DNA of 64,000 nt. It comes from Hyphomicrobiales bacterium (GTDB lineage: Bacteria > Pseudomonadota > Alphaproteobacteria > Rhizobiales > MH13). Positions within the stretch are counted from its first letter, which is position 1, and each line of letters begins with the position of its first letter. The position numbers and the translations under genes are program-made. Shown here piece after piece: positions 1 to 7,540 of the stretch. Below the pieces are notes generated by a model. That model searched no databases. It saw only the letters and a list, made by a program, of their open reading frames with translations, and was not told where the DNA came from. The stretch spans positions 930,001 through 994,000 of the forward strand of contig JAEPOK010000001.1 in the NCBI GenBank assembly GCA_017642935.1, in the 5' to 3' direction.

Positions 1-488
1 ATCATCTCGATCGTTCCACCGGCGCCGTCGACAGTTACAGGTTTGTTGATATCGATGGAATGGCGATGGAGGATAGGCGGATAAGTTGAACCGGGCGGCG
101 TTTCGAACACATAGCCAAAGGCAGCGTTGGCCCGCGCAAATGTGCGATCGTCCATGAACACCGGGATCCGCGCGCGCTGTATCAACGCGTAGGGCCGCAT
201 GTCGTCAATTCCGTGCAAATGATCGGCATGCTCATGGGTGTAGACAACGCCATCAAGGCGCGGGACCTCGGCCTCCAGCATCTGCGCGCGAAAATCCGGG
301 CCGGTGTCGATGACGCAGTAGGTGGAGCCGCCAGGACCTGTCTTCGTGAGGAGCACAGAACAGCGGCGGCGATGGTTTTTGGAATTGTTTGGATCGCAGG
401 CCCCCCACCGTTCTTCATGGGTTGTTCCCCCTACCCTGGGCACACCAGCCGACGACGCGCAGCCGAGAATGGTGAGCGTCAAAGTCAT
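1..488 (-). CDS. MBL-fold metallo-hydrolase (PhnP / RNase Z-like), C-terminus beyond the window
   Basis: The first 162 residues are visible and the frame runs open through the left edge. The N-terminus has the GCASSAGVPRVGG strand-loop typical of PhnP/RNase Z-like beta-lactamase folds. It is followed by a WGACDP segment and the metal-binding motif THEHADH (His83, His85, Asp87, His88), which would bind two metal ions, usually zinc. The exact substrate cannot be read; phosphodiesters such as cyclic nucleotides or RNA are usual for this branch. The start codon overlaps the tatD stop (ATGA), so translation is probably coupled. It is the last visible gene of a run that begins with rlpA. The start is secure because the overlap and the family N-terminus agree. 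Confidence 0.85.
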   Translation of the reverse strand, partial: MTLTLTILGCASSAGVPRVGGTTHEERWGACDPNNSKNHRRRCSVLLTKTGPGGSTYCVIDTGPDFRAQMLEAEVPRLDGVVYTHEHADHLHGIDDMRPYALIQRARIPVFMDDRTFARANAAFGYVFETPPGSTYPPILHRHSIDINKPVTVDGAGGTIEM

Positions 489-1267
489 CCAAGCGCTACC
501 TTTTTGAAAAGACGTTGAAAATTGTTTGTCGTTAGATCGGCCAGGTGAGCACGATCCATGCCGCGCACGTCGGCCAACACTTTGGCTGTGTGCGTCACAA
601 AGGCCGGTTCGTTGCGTTTCCCGCGATACGGTACTGGCGCAAGGTAAGGTGCGTCGGTTTCGACCAGCAGCCGCTCTTCGGGGATGCTTGCTGCAATGTC
701 GCGCAGTTCCTGCGCGGTTTTGAACGTCAATATACCGGAAAACGAGACAAAGGCGCCAAGCGCAACGCCGCGCCTGGCCAGATCAAGGCCGGACGAGAAA
801 CAATGCAGCACCATGGGAAAAGCGCCGTCCGTTGCGTGTGCTTCCTCAAGGATTGTTGCCATGTCTTCATCCGCCGAGCGGGCATGGATGACCAATGGCA
901 GCCCCGTGATACGTGCAGCCTTGATGTGGCGTTTTAGCCCATCTGCCTGAGCGTCGCGCGGCGCATTGTCGTAGTGATAATCGAGTCCGGCCTCGCCAAT
1001 GGCCACGACCTTGGGGTGATCGGCCAACGCAACCAAATCTTCGACTGTGATGTCGAGTTCTTCGTCGGCGTTGTGGGGGTGCGTGCCGACGGAACAGGTC
1101 ACAATGTCATAGGCCTCGGCAACGGCTTTGATCTGGTCGAACTTTTTTACCCGTGTGCAGATCGTCACCATGTGGCCGATACCAGCCTCGCGTGCGCGCT
1201 CAATGACGGCGTCGCGTTCCGGCTCAAAGTCGGGGAAATCAAGATGGCAGTGGCTATCGACCAGCAT
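485..1267 (-). CDS. tatD: TatD family metal-dependent DNase/hydrolase
   Basis: This 260-residue protein matches the usual TatD length and TIM-barrel layout. The metal ligands are visible: DSHCHLDF at residues 4-11 (HxH), GEAGLDYHYD (Glu), IHARSADED (His), LHCFSSG (His) and VETDAPYLAP (Asp). TatD enzymes are cytoplasmic Mg2+-dependent 3'-5' exonucleases linked to DNA repair and nucleic-acid turnover. The start lies 6 bases after the metG stop, and the stop overlaps the start of the MBL hydrolase, so the three genes are very likely co-transcribed. The order metG-tatD-MBL is a recurring one in alphaproteobacteria. No catalytic residue appears to be missing. Confidence 0.95.
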   Translation of the reverse strand: MLVDSHCHLDFPDFEPERDAVIERAREAGIGHMVTICTRVKKFDQIKAVAEAYDIVTCSVGTHPHNADEELDITVEDLVALADHPKVVAIGEAGLDYHYDNAPRDAQADGLKRHIKAARITGLPLVIHARSADEDMATILEEAHATDGAFPMVLHCFSSGLDLARRGVALGAFVSFSGILTFKTAQELRDIAASIPEERLLVETDAPYLAPVPYRGKRNEPAFVTHTAKVLADVRGMDRAHLADLTTNNFQRLFKKVALG

Positions 1268-1273
1268 TGGGGG

Positions 1274-2842
1274 TTAGGCCCCCTTCCCTGCTGCTGCTTG
1301 CCCAGAATCATCATCGATATAGCGCGGAAAAATTGGCGTCGGTTTCGGCAAATCTGCACCTGCTTGCAGACGGTTGTCCGCGCCAAGATGCGCGAACTGT
1401 CGGGCGCCATTTGGCACGCTAAGGGCGTCGAGCAGTTTGCCGGCGCTTTCAGGCATGACAGGTTGCACAAGAATGGCAATCTTGCGGATCGTCTCGGCTG
1501 TCACCCAAAGGACGGTCGCCATGCGCTCGGGATCGGTTTTTTTCAACGCCCAAGGCTCTTGGCTTGCGAAATAGCGATTGGCGTCGGCAACCACGGCCCA
1601 AATGGATGTCAGAACCGCGTGCAACTCCTGCTTGTCGATGGCCGTCCGGGCCTGATCAAGAAGGGCGTCCGCAGACGACAGCAAGGTCTCATCATCGCTG
1701 GTTAGTGTACCGGCTTCCGGAACTTTGCCGTCGCAGTTTTTTCCAATCATCGAGAGTGACCGCTGCGCTAAGTTCCCAAGATCGTTGGCCAAATCGGCAT
1801 TGATACGACCAACGATAGCCTCGTGACTGTAATTGCCGTCGCGTCCAAAGGGCACTTCCCGCAGGAAAAAATAGCGCACCTGGTCACGGCCATAGTGATC
1901 GACCATCGTGAAAGGATCGATCACGTTGCCCACGGACTTCGACATCTTCTCGCCCTTGTTGAACAGAAATCCGTGCCCGAACACGCGCTTGGGCAACGGG
2001 ATGCCTGCCGACATCAAAAAAGTCGGCCAATAGACGGTGTGAAACCGCACAATGTCCTTGCCAATCACATGCAAATCCGCTGGCCAATATTGCCAAAGAG
2101 GGTTCGTCTCGTCGGGAAAGCCGAGCGCGGTAATGTAATTGGTGAGCGCATCGACCCAGACATACATGACATGGGCCTCATCGCCGGGGACCTTGATCCC
2201 CCAATCGAAGGTGGTGCGTGAAATGGAGAGGTCTTTTAGCCCACCTTCAACGAATTTCATCACCTCGTTTCGGCGCTCATCCGGCCCGATGAAGGAAGGA
2301 TTGTCGGTGTAGTGCTTCATCAGGCGATCCTGGAAAGCTGACAATCGGAAGAAATAGCTTTCCTCTTCGACCCATTCGACTGGCGTACCTTGCGGTCCAA
2401 GGCGCACGCCATCATCATTGAGGCGCGTCTCGTCATCGCCGTAATAGGCTTCGTCGCGCACCGAGTACCAGCCGGCATAGCTATCTTTGTAGATGTCGCC
2501 AGCATCTTGCATGCGCTGCCAGATCGCTTGGCTAGCCGCATGATGGCGAGGTTCGGTCGTGCGGATGAAATCATCGTTGGAACAGCCAAGCGCCTCGACC
2601 ATCGCCTGGAACCGCGGTGCATTCTGGTCGGCCAACTGCGCCGGCGTCATGCCTGCCTCGCGTGCCGTTTTGTCCATTTTAAGCCCATGCTCATCGGTAC
2701 CGGTCAGGAACCGGACATCGTACCCGTCCAAGCGTTTGAAGCGGGCCAGCGCATCGGTGGCCAGCGCTTCATAAGCGTGGCCGATATGCGGGGTGCCGTT
2801 GGGATAAGAAATGGCGGTCGTGATATAATAACGATTGGACAT
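1274..2842 (-). CDS. metG: methionyl-tRNA synthetase
   Basis: This class I aminoacyl-tRNA synthetase charges tRNA-Met with methionine in the cytoplasm. The HIGH motif lies in [15 protein letters not shown] near residue 20 and the KMSKS loop in [12 protein letters not shown] near residue 305. The length of 522 residues is that of the short bacterial form, which lacks the C-terminal dimerisation/tRNA-binding domain found in E. coli MetG. The anticodon-binding helical domain fills the last 150 residues. The gene lies 44 bases after holB and 6 bases before tatD in the same direction. Confidence 0.97.
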   Translation of the reverse strand: MSNRYYITTAISYPNGTPHIGHAYEALATDALARFKRLDGYDVRFLTGTDEHGLKMDKTAREAGMTPAQLADQNAPRFQAMVEALGCSNDDFIRTTEPRHHAASQAIWQRMQDAGDIYKDSYAGWYSVRDEAYYGDDETRLNDDGVRLGPQGTPVEWVEEESYFFRLSAFQDRLMKHYTDNPSFIGPDERRNEVMKFVEGGLKDLSISRTTFDWGIKVPGDEAHVMYVWVDALTNYITALGFPDETNPLWQYWPADLHVIGKDIVRFHTVYWPTFLMSAGIPLPKRVFGHGFLFNKGEKMSKSVGNVIDPFTMVDHYGRDQVRYFFLREVPFGRDGNYSHEAIVGRINADLANDLGNLAQRSLSMIGKNCDGKVPEAGTLTSDDETLLSSADALLDQARTAIDKQELHAVLTSIWAVVADANRYFASQEPWALKKTDPERMATVLWVTAETIRKIAILVQPVMPESAGKLLDALSVPNGARQFAHLGADNRLQAGADLPKPTPIFPRYIDDDSGQAAAGKGA

Positions 2843-2886
2843 AGGGCGGTGGAGGGCTTTCTGGATAGCATTCGGCGCGCAGGGAT

Positions 2887-3954
2887 TTACCCGTGGCTAT
2901 AGACCTGATCCAGCCGGTCGAAAAGCACCATGATGCGTTCCGAAATATTGAGGTTGATGGCCACATGCGTTCGGACCGCCGCTGTGTGCTCGCTCCAAAG
3001 GTCAGCAAGCGCTTTCTTTGCCCGCAAATCGGACAAGGATGGCGGTGTTGGCAGGCCGGGCGGCTCTGCCTTTCCTCGTAATCGTCGCGACAACCAGTCT
3101 TCAATAAGACCGAGCAGGAGATCGCGCGATTCCGGTGCCATCGCACCTAGTGTTCCGGCCAACATGAGCCTTTCTGACAGAGTGCGGCTTTCAGGTCGTC
3201 CTCCAGCGTCGGCGGCTAGCGCACAGAAGCTCTGGTAGGCGGCCATCGCCTCGGGATCGCGAGCTAGTGTGAGCATGTGCCCTGCCCTGCCGTCCGATAG
3301 TTCCACGAGGGTTTCTGAGATGTCGGTTTCGGAGAGTGCGCGCGCCACGCTTTGCAGGTCCGAACCATCCAATGGCCCGAAGGCCAGATGGCGGCAGCGT
3401 GACCTGATGGTCGGCAAAACTTGATTGAGGGCATGGGCGACCAGCAAAAGCACTGTCTGGTGCGATGGTTCTTCCAGCGGTTTCAAAAGCGCGTTAGCGC
3501 CTTCCACATTGAGCTCGTCAACGGCATCGATCACCAATACGCGACATCCGCCGTAGGCCGCCGTCGATTGCAACTTTTGAAGCGTGGATCGGACGGCGCC
3601 GACGGGAATGGTTTTGGGCAATTTCCTGCCGTCACTGCCGGTCTTTCGATCGATCCAATGAAGGTCGGGATGTGCGCCCTGGGTCACCAATCGTGCGTCG
3701 GGGTGGGTAACATTGACCGCCAGTGTTTCGGTGCCTTGGCGCGCCTGTTCGGCAATCAGATAGGCAGCGGCCTGCGCGGCGAAACGTGCTTTTCCGACAC
3801 CTTTTGGCCCGTGCAACAGCCAGCCGTGATGCATGCGTCCAGCTGAAAAAGCATCGATGAACGCTGCTTGGGGACCAGAATGACCGACAAGCGGCGCATT
3901 GAGCGGCAGACCAGCGGAGGATTCAGGTTCCTTGGTGACAGCTTTTCGGGCCAT
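2887..3954 (-). CDS. holB: DNA polymerase III delta-prime subunit
   Basis: This 355-residue AAA+ protein is the clamp-loader delta' subunit, which helps open and load the beta sliding clamp onto primed DNA. The P-loop region reads GPKGVGKA, in which the final Ser/Thr of a true Walker A is Ala, as expected for a subunit that does not hydrolyse ATP. The [11 protein letters not shown] segment carries the SRC motif that supplies an arginine finger to a neighbouring subunit. The start is 3 bases from the tmk stop; tmk-holB-metG is a common order. Residues 1-25 form a non-conserved leader ahead of the core. Confidence 0.94.
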   Translation of the reverse strand: MARKAVTKEPESSAGLPLNAPLVGHSGPQAAFIDAFSAGRMHHGWLLHGPKGVGKARFAAQAAAYLIAEQARQGTETLAVNVTHPDARLVTQGAHPDLHWIDRKTGSDGRKLPKTIPVGAVRSTLQKLQSTAAYGGCRVLVIDAVDELNVEGANALLKPLEEPSHQTVLLLVAHALNQVLPTIRSRCRHLAFGPLDGSDLQSVARALSETDISETLVELSDGRAGHMLTLARDPEAMAAYQSFCALAADAGGRPESRTLSERLMLAGTLGAMAPESRDLLLGLIEDWLSRRLRGKAEPPGLPTPPSLSDLRAKKALADLWSEHTAAVRTHVAINLNISERIMVLFDRLDQVYSHG

Positions 3955-3957
3955 CGG

Positions 3958-4629
3958 TCAGATCAGGCCGCGCAGGCGGAGGCTGTCGCGGATGGTCACG
4001 GCAACCGCGTTTGCTTTTCCGTTGCCGTCGATCAGGATGCAGCGATGCCGATTGGCCTCGCACAAGCGGCGAAACCCCTCTGCGACTTTATCGTGAAAGC
4101 TCTGATCTTCTTTTTCGAAACGATCGTCAGCGTCGCCTTTCGTGGATAGGCGCGCTTGCCGTCGTGTCTTGGCCACGTCCTTGGTGACATCAAGAACATA
4201 GGTGACCTCCGGCATCAGGCCATCGGTGGCAACGGCTTCCAGCTGGTCAATGGTTTCGGTCGGTAGACCACCAACATAGCCTTGGTAGATGCGGGTGGAA
4301 TCAGCAAATCGGTCACAAAGAACCACCTGATCTCGGTCCAGGGCCGGCCTGATGATGTGATCGACATGTTCGCGGCGCGCGGAGGTCAGTAAGCATGCCT
4401 CGGCAAGCGGACCTTTTTCAGCCGCGTGACCGCCTAGCAGAACTTCGCGGACAATGGCTCCGCCTGGCGAACCGCCTGGCTCCCGGGTTTCCAGGACGTC
4501 ATAGCCTTCTGCTCGTAGGGTCTCTCCAAGCATGGCAGCCTGGGTCGATTTACCGGAGCCCTCGCCACCTTCAAATGAAATGAAGAAGCCACCCTTGGGC
4601 TGCTTAGGACTGGTCTTTTTTGCTGCCAT
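3958..4629 (-). CDS. tmk: thymidylate kinase (dTMP kinase)
   Basis: The enzyme phosphorylates dTMP to dTDP, an essential step in dTTP supply. The 223-residue product has the P-loop FEGGEGSGKST at about residues 18-28, the DRFADSTRIYQGY substrate/Mg motif (DR(F/Y) signature), and a LID segment near residue 150 (KTRRQARLS). The start chosen is the ATG 4 bases after the dacA-like stop; the open frame continues upstream but that part is the antisense-like shadow of the dacA-like gene and has no family resemblance. It probably belongs to the rlpA-dac-tmk-holB-metG transcription unit. Confidence 0.95.
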   Translation of the reverse strand: MAAKKTSPKQPKGGFFISFEGGEGSGKSTQAAMLGETLRAEGYDVLETREPGGSPGGAIVREVLLGGHAAEKGPLAEACLLTSARREHVDHIIRPALDRDQVVLCDRFADSTRIYQGYVGGLPTETIDQLEAVATDGLMPEVTYVLDVTKDVAKTRRQARLSTKGDADDRFEKEDQSFHDKVAEGFRRLCEANRHRCILIDGNGKANAVAVTIRDSLRLRGLI

Positions 4630-4633
4630 CAGT

Positions 4634-5866
4634 TCAGAACGTTCCAGCAAAAGAGATTGGCGGAATCCAGCCAAGCACAAGTTCCAAAAACCCGTCACGG
4701 GCCCGTTGCACCATGGATCCCGTTTCCACTGTCGAAGCGGCAACCAGCGGTGTTTCTTGGATGATCGTGCCGTCGCGTTCGACCAAGAGGCGTCCCAACA
4801 GCTGGCCTTCAACAATGGGTGTTGGAATGGGGCTGTCATAGACCACGCGGGCACGCACCCGATCGACACCCTCTTGCGGCAACAAAAGCTCCAGTGCGCC
4901 GTTGTCGGCAGCGACCAGTCCGACCTCCCGAAATGATCCTCCATAGGTTCGTGCAAAGGCGATGGGTTCGCCGGGTTCGGCGACACGAACCGTGCGGAAA
5001 TCCTCATATGCGTAGCGGACCAGGCGGCGTGCCTCATCCACCCTGCCCTCTGGCGTATCGACGCCGGAAAGCGCAAATACAATCCTGCGTCCGTCGCGCT
5101 CAACCGAACCGACGAGGCCATACAGCGCCTCGTCGCTGTAGCCAGCAAACAGGCCGTCGGCGCCTTCGATTTGATTGTAGATCGGATTGCGGTTGCGCTG
5201 GGTGATGTTGTTCCAGGAAAACTGATCCTCGCCGAACATGGCATAAAGATCGGGGTAGGCGTCGATCAGAGCCGTTGTGACCACCACCATATCGCGCACC
5301 GTTGTGCGCATGCCGCGTTCCGGCTGCCCTGTAGCGTTGGAGAATCGGCTGTTGGTCGCGCCAAGTTCCATCGCGAGGTCTGTCATCCGCTGGGCAAAGG
5401 CCCGTTCACTACCGGCGATGCCTTCCGATAGCGCTATAGCGGCATCATTGCCGGAAATGATTGTAAGACCGCGCAAAAGATCGGCGATCGCCACATCGCT
5501 ACCCAACTCGGCGAACATTGCAGCCCGTCCGGACGGTCCGCCACCGCGGCGCCAGGCATCCTCACTGATGGTTAAAGGTGTATCGAGGCTCACCGATCCG
5601 TTCGAAATCGCCTCAAAAACGACGGCAGCGGTCAGCGTTTTGGCTATCGACGCCGGTTCAAAGGCTTCGTCGGCCAGTTGCGTGTAGAGAACTGTGCGTG
5701 AGTTTACATCATAGAGAAAGGCGCGGGGCGCGCGGCTTTCAAAGGCTTGGGCGAGTGCGCCTTCGGCAAAACTAAGACCGGCCAGAAGCATGGCCAGCGT
5801 CGCAAGGGCTGACCAACGTGCCAACGCACGAAGGCTGCGCGCTTGCGTCGCTCTTGCTTGCACCAT
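4634..5866 (-). CDS. DacA-like D-alanyl-D-alanine carboxypeptidase homologue with altered KTG motif
   Basis: This is a 410-residue exported protein of the low-molecular-weight penicillin-binding (S11) family, which normally trims the terminal D-Ala of peptidoglycan stem peptides in the periplasm. A signal peptide covers about residues 1-39 (ALA-Q cleavage). The nucleophile motif is intact as SIAK (Ser73, Lys76) and the second motif as SGN (138-140). The third motif, normally KTG, reads FAG at residues 240-242 (bases 5141-5149) inside the otherwise well-aligned segment GADGLFAGYSDEALYGLVGS. The C-terminus ends in an amphipathic stretch (ELVLGWIPPISF) like the PBP5 membrane anchor. It lies between rlpA and tmk. 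Carboxypeptidase activity is therefore doubtful; a structural or regulatory role is possible. Confidence 0.88.
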   Translation of the reverse strand: MVQARATQARSLRALARWSALATLAMLLAGLSFAEGALAQAFESRAPRAFLYDVNSRTVLYTQLADEAFEPASIAKTLTAAVVFEAISNGSVSLDTPLTISEDAWRRGGGPSGRAAMFAELGSDVAIADLLRGLTIISGNDAAIALSEGIAGSERAFAQRMTDLAMELGATNSRFSNATGQPERGMRTTVRDMVVVTTALIDAYPDLYAMFGEDQFSWNNITQRNRNPIYNQIEGADGLFAGYSDEALYGLVGSVERDGRRIVFALSGVDTPEGRVDEARRLVRYAYEDFRTVRVAEPGEPIAFARTYGGSFREVGLVAADNGALELLLPQEGVDRVRARVVYDSPIPTPIVEGQLLGRLLVERDGTIIQETPLVAASTVETGSMVQRARDGFLELVLGWIPPISFAGTF

Positions 5867-5912
5867 AGACGATTGCTCCTACGCCGTGCCGACCCGGCTG
5901 CGACAGACCGGA

Positions 5913-7388
5913 TCAACCGTTGGCGTCTGTCACATAGGCGTCGGTGTAGCCTCGGCTGGCCAGCCTGCGCAAGAGGTCGTCTTCAGCTTGGCGCGTCGGT
6001 GCAGCAGCGCGCAAGCGCACCTGCGTCAATTCACGGCCTCGCGATTGAATTGGCTGGGTAACCACCTCTCCCAGGCTCGACAATTCGCTGCGAAGGCGGG
6101 CGACATTGGCTGGATCACCAAAGATGCCAATCTGGATGAGAGCGGTTCGACCGGTCGGAGATCTTTCGGTGGGAGCGAGAGCTAAGACCGGTGCGTTCTG
6201 CGCCTCACTCAAACGGGCAATCGCTTGAGATTGCAGCGCCATGCGGCTGGCGGCATCAAGGGCATTGGCGGATGCTGCACGGTGGGCAAGCTCAATGCGC
6301 GCGGTTTGCGCCAAGGAAGATTGATTACGCTGGGTAAAACCGGTTTCCAAATCGGTCGCCATGAAGCCAATAGCGGCACTTGGGATCGGCGCATTCGGTA
6401 CAAGGCTTGCTGCAGGTTGGGATTGGGCCGGTACGAAGGCAGGCGTCACGGAAGCCTGAGACCCAGCGGGCGGCGCCAGAACCATTGGAGACCCGGCAGG
6501 CGCCACGGCTGGCGTTATCGCCGGCGCGCGCTGGACCTGTGGCTGTTGAGGCTGACCGAACAACGTGTCCAAGAATGAGGTGCGCTGCGGTACGCCCTGC
6601 TGCGGAACCGGCGTTGCGTCCGAGGTCGCCACAAAGGCGGCTTGAGCAGGCGCGGCGACCGGCGTTGGTGCAGGGACCGGCGCGCGGGCAAGCATTATGT
6701 TGGGATCGCCACCATTGATCGGCCGTCCATTGATTTCAGCCGATGCCTCCAGCCAGGCTACATCCTGGCCGTGCAGCGGTGCACGGCCTTCATATTCCAC
6801 GCGGACGCGCGCTATGCCGTCGCCGCGAAATGCCAGGACGTCTGCTGCACGCTTGGATAGGTCGATGATCCGATCATGGGCGAAAGGCCCGCGATCGTTG
6901 ACGCGGACCATAACCGAGCGATCGTTTTCTAGGTTTGTGACACGGACATAACTCGGCAAGGGCAGCGTCGGGTGCGCTGCCGACAGGGTGTATTGGTCAA
7001 AAACCTCGCCATTCGCGGTCAGCCGGCCATGAAACCCGGGTCCGTACCAAGACGCGATGCCGGTGCGGTCGTAATTGGGGTCCTCGCGTGGCGTGTAGAG
7101 CCGACCAGCAATGCGATAGGGGCGGCCAACTTGTGCCCTGCCCCCGCCGCGCGGCAAGTTGGTTTCCTGATCGGTGACCCGTGGGCTGGCCGCCACGCCA
7201 AGCGCAGCATCATTAATGCCATCGCCGCCGCCACCATCGCTGGTCGTCACAGCGTTGCAGCCGGCAAGCGTCAACGCGCAAACGCCTGATACGGCGACCG
7301 CACGACCAAAGGGCGTTCGAACAGGGAAAGCAGCTGCGTTGCGCGCAGCCGAAAAGGCGCCTGAAAGCGCCGTTAACCATTTCATCAT
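5913..7388 (-). CDS. rlpA: RlpA-type lipoprotein, septal lytic transglycosylase family, with SPOR domain
   Basis: RlpA proteins act on peptidoglycan at the division septum. The product is about 491 residues. A hydrophobic signal ends in the lipobox LTLAGC, so it should be lipid-anchored. The double-psi beta-barrel domain follows, with the family motif GIASWYGPGFHGRLTANGE and the later FAHDRIIDLSKRAA. A long Pro/Ala/Gln-rich linker then leads to a C-terminal SPOR domain beginning about ALIQIGIFGDPANV, which binds denuded glycan strands. I chose one of two adjacent ATG codons near 7385-7388 because the further 23 upstream codons do not look like protein. It heads the run rlpA-dac-tmk-holB-metG. 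Confidence 0.9.
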   Translation of the reverse strand: MMKWLTALSGAFSAARNAAAFPVRTPFGRAVAVSGVCALTLAGCNAVTTSDGGGGDGINDAALGVAASPRVTDQETNLPRGGGRAQVGRPYRIAGRLYTPREDPNYDRTGIASWYGPGFHGRLTANGEVFDQYTLSAAHPTLPLPSYVRVTNLENDRSVMVRVNDRGPFAHDRIIDLSKRAADVLAFRGDGIARVRVEYEGRAPLHGQDVAWLEASAEINGRPINGGDPNIMLARAPVPAPTPVAAPAQAAFVATSDATPVPQQGVPQRTSFLDTLFGQPQQPQVQRAPAITPAVAPAGSPMVLAPPAGSQASVTPAFVPAQSQPAASLVPNAPIPSAAIGFMATDLETGFTQRNQSSLAQTARIELAHRAASANALDAASRMALQSQAIARLSEAQNAPVLALAPTERSPTGRTALIQIGIFGDPANVARLRSELSSLGEVVTQPIQSRGRELTQVRLRAAAPTRQAEDDLLRRLASRGYTDAYVTDANG

Positions 7389-7540
7389 CACGCCATACTC
7401 GATACAAACTGGCGGCCACACCGGCAAGCACAATAAGCGGCTTGTTCGATGCGGCATACTTCACAAACAGTGAAACTCTGCTGCCAAAGTGCAGCATAAG
7501 CGTGAAGAGGATGTTAAGTCAGCGCGCTTCTACGGGCGCA

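Noticed and set aside
4630-5244. In-frame upstream extension of tmk by about 200 codons
   Set aside because: The extra part is the other-frame shadow of the dacA-like gene on the same strand; thymidylate kinase starts at the ATG at 4629 and has normal length from there.
7389-7457. 23 further codons before rlpA
   Set aside because: The upstream peptide does not look like a signal or protein and the lipoprotein signal begins at the ATG pair near 7385-7388.
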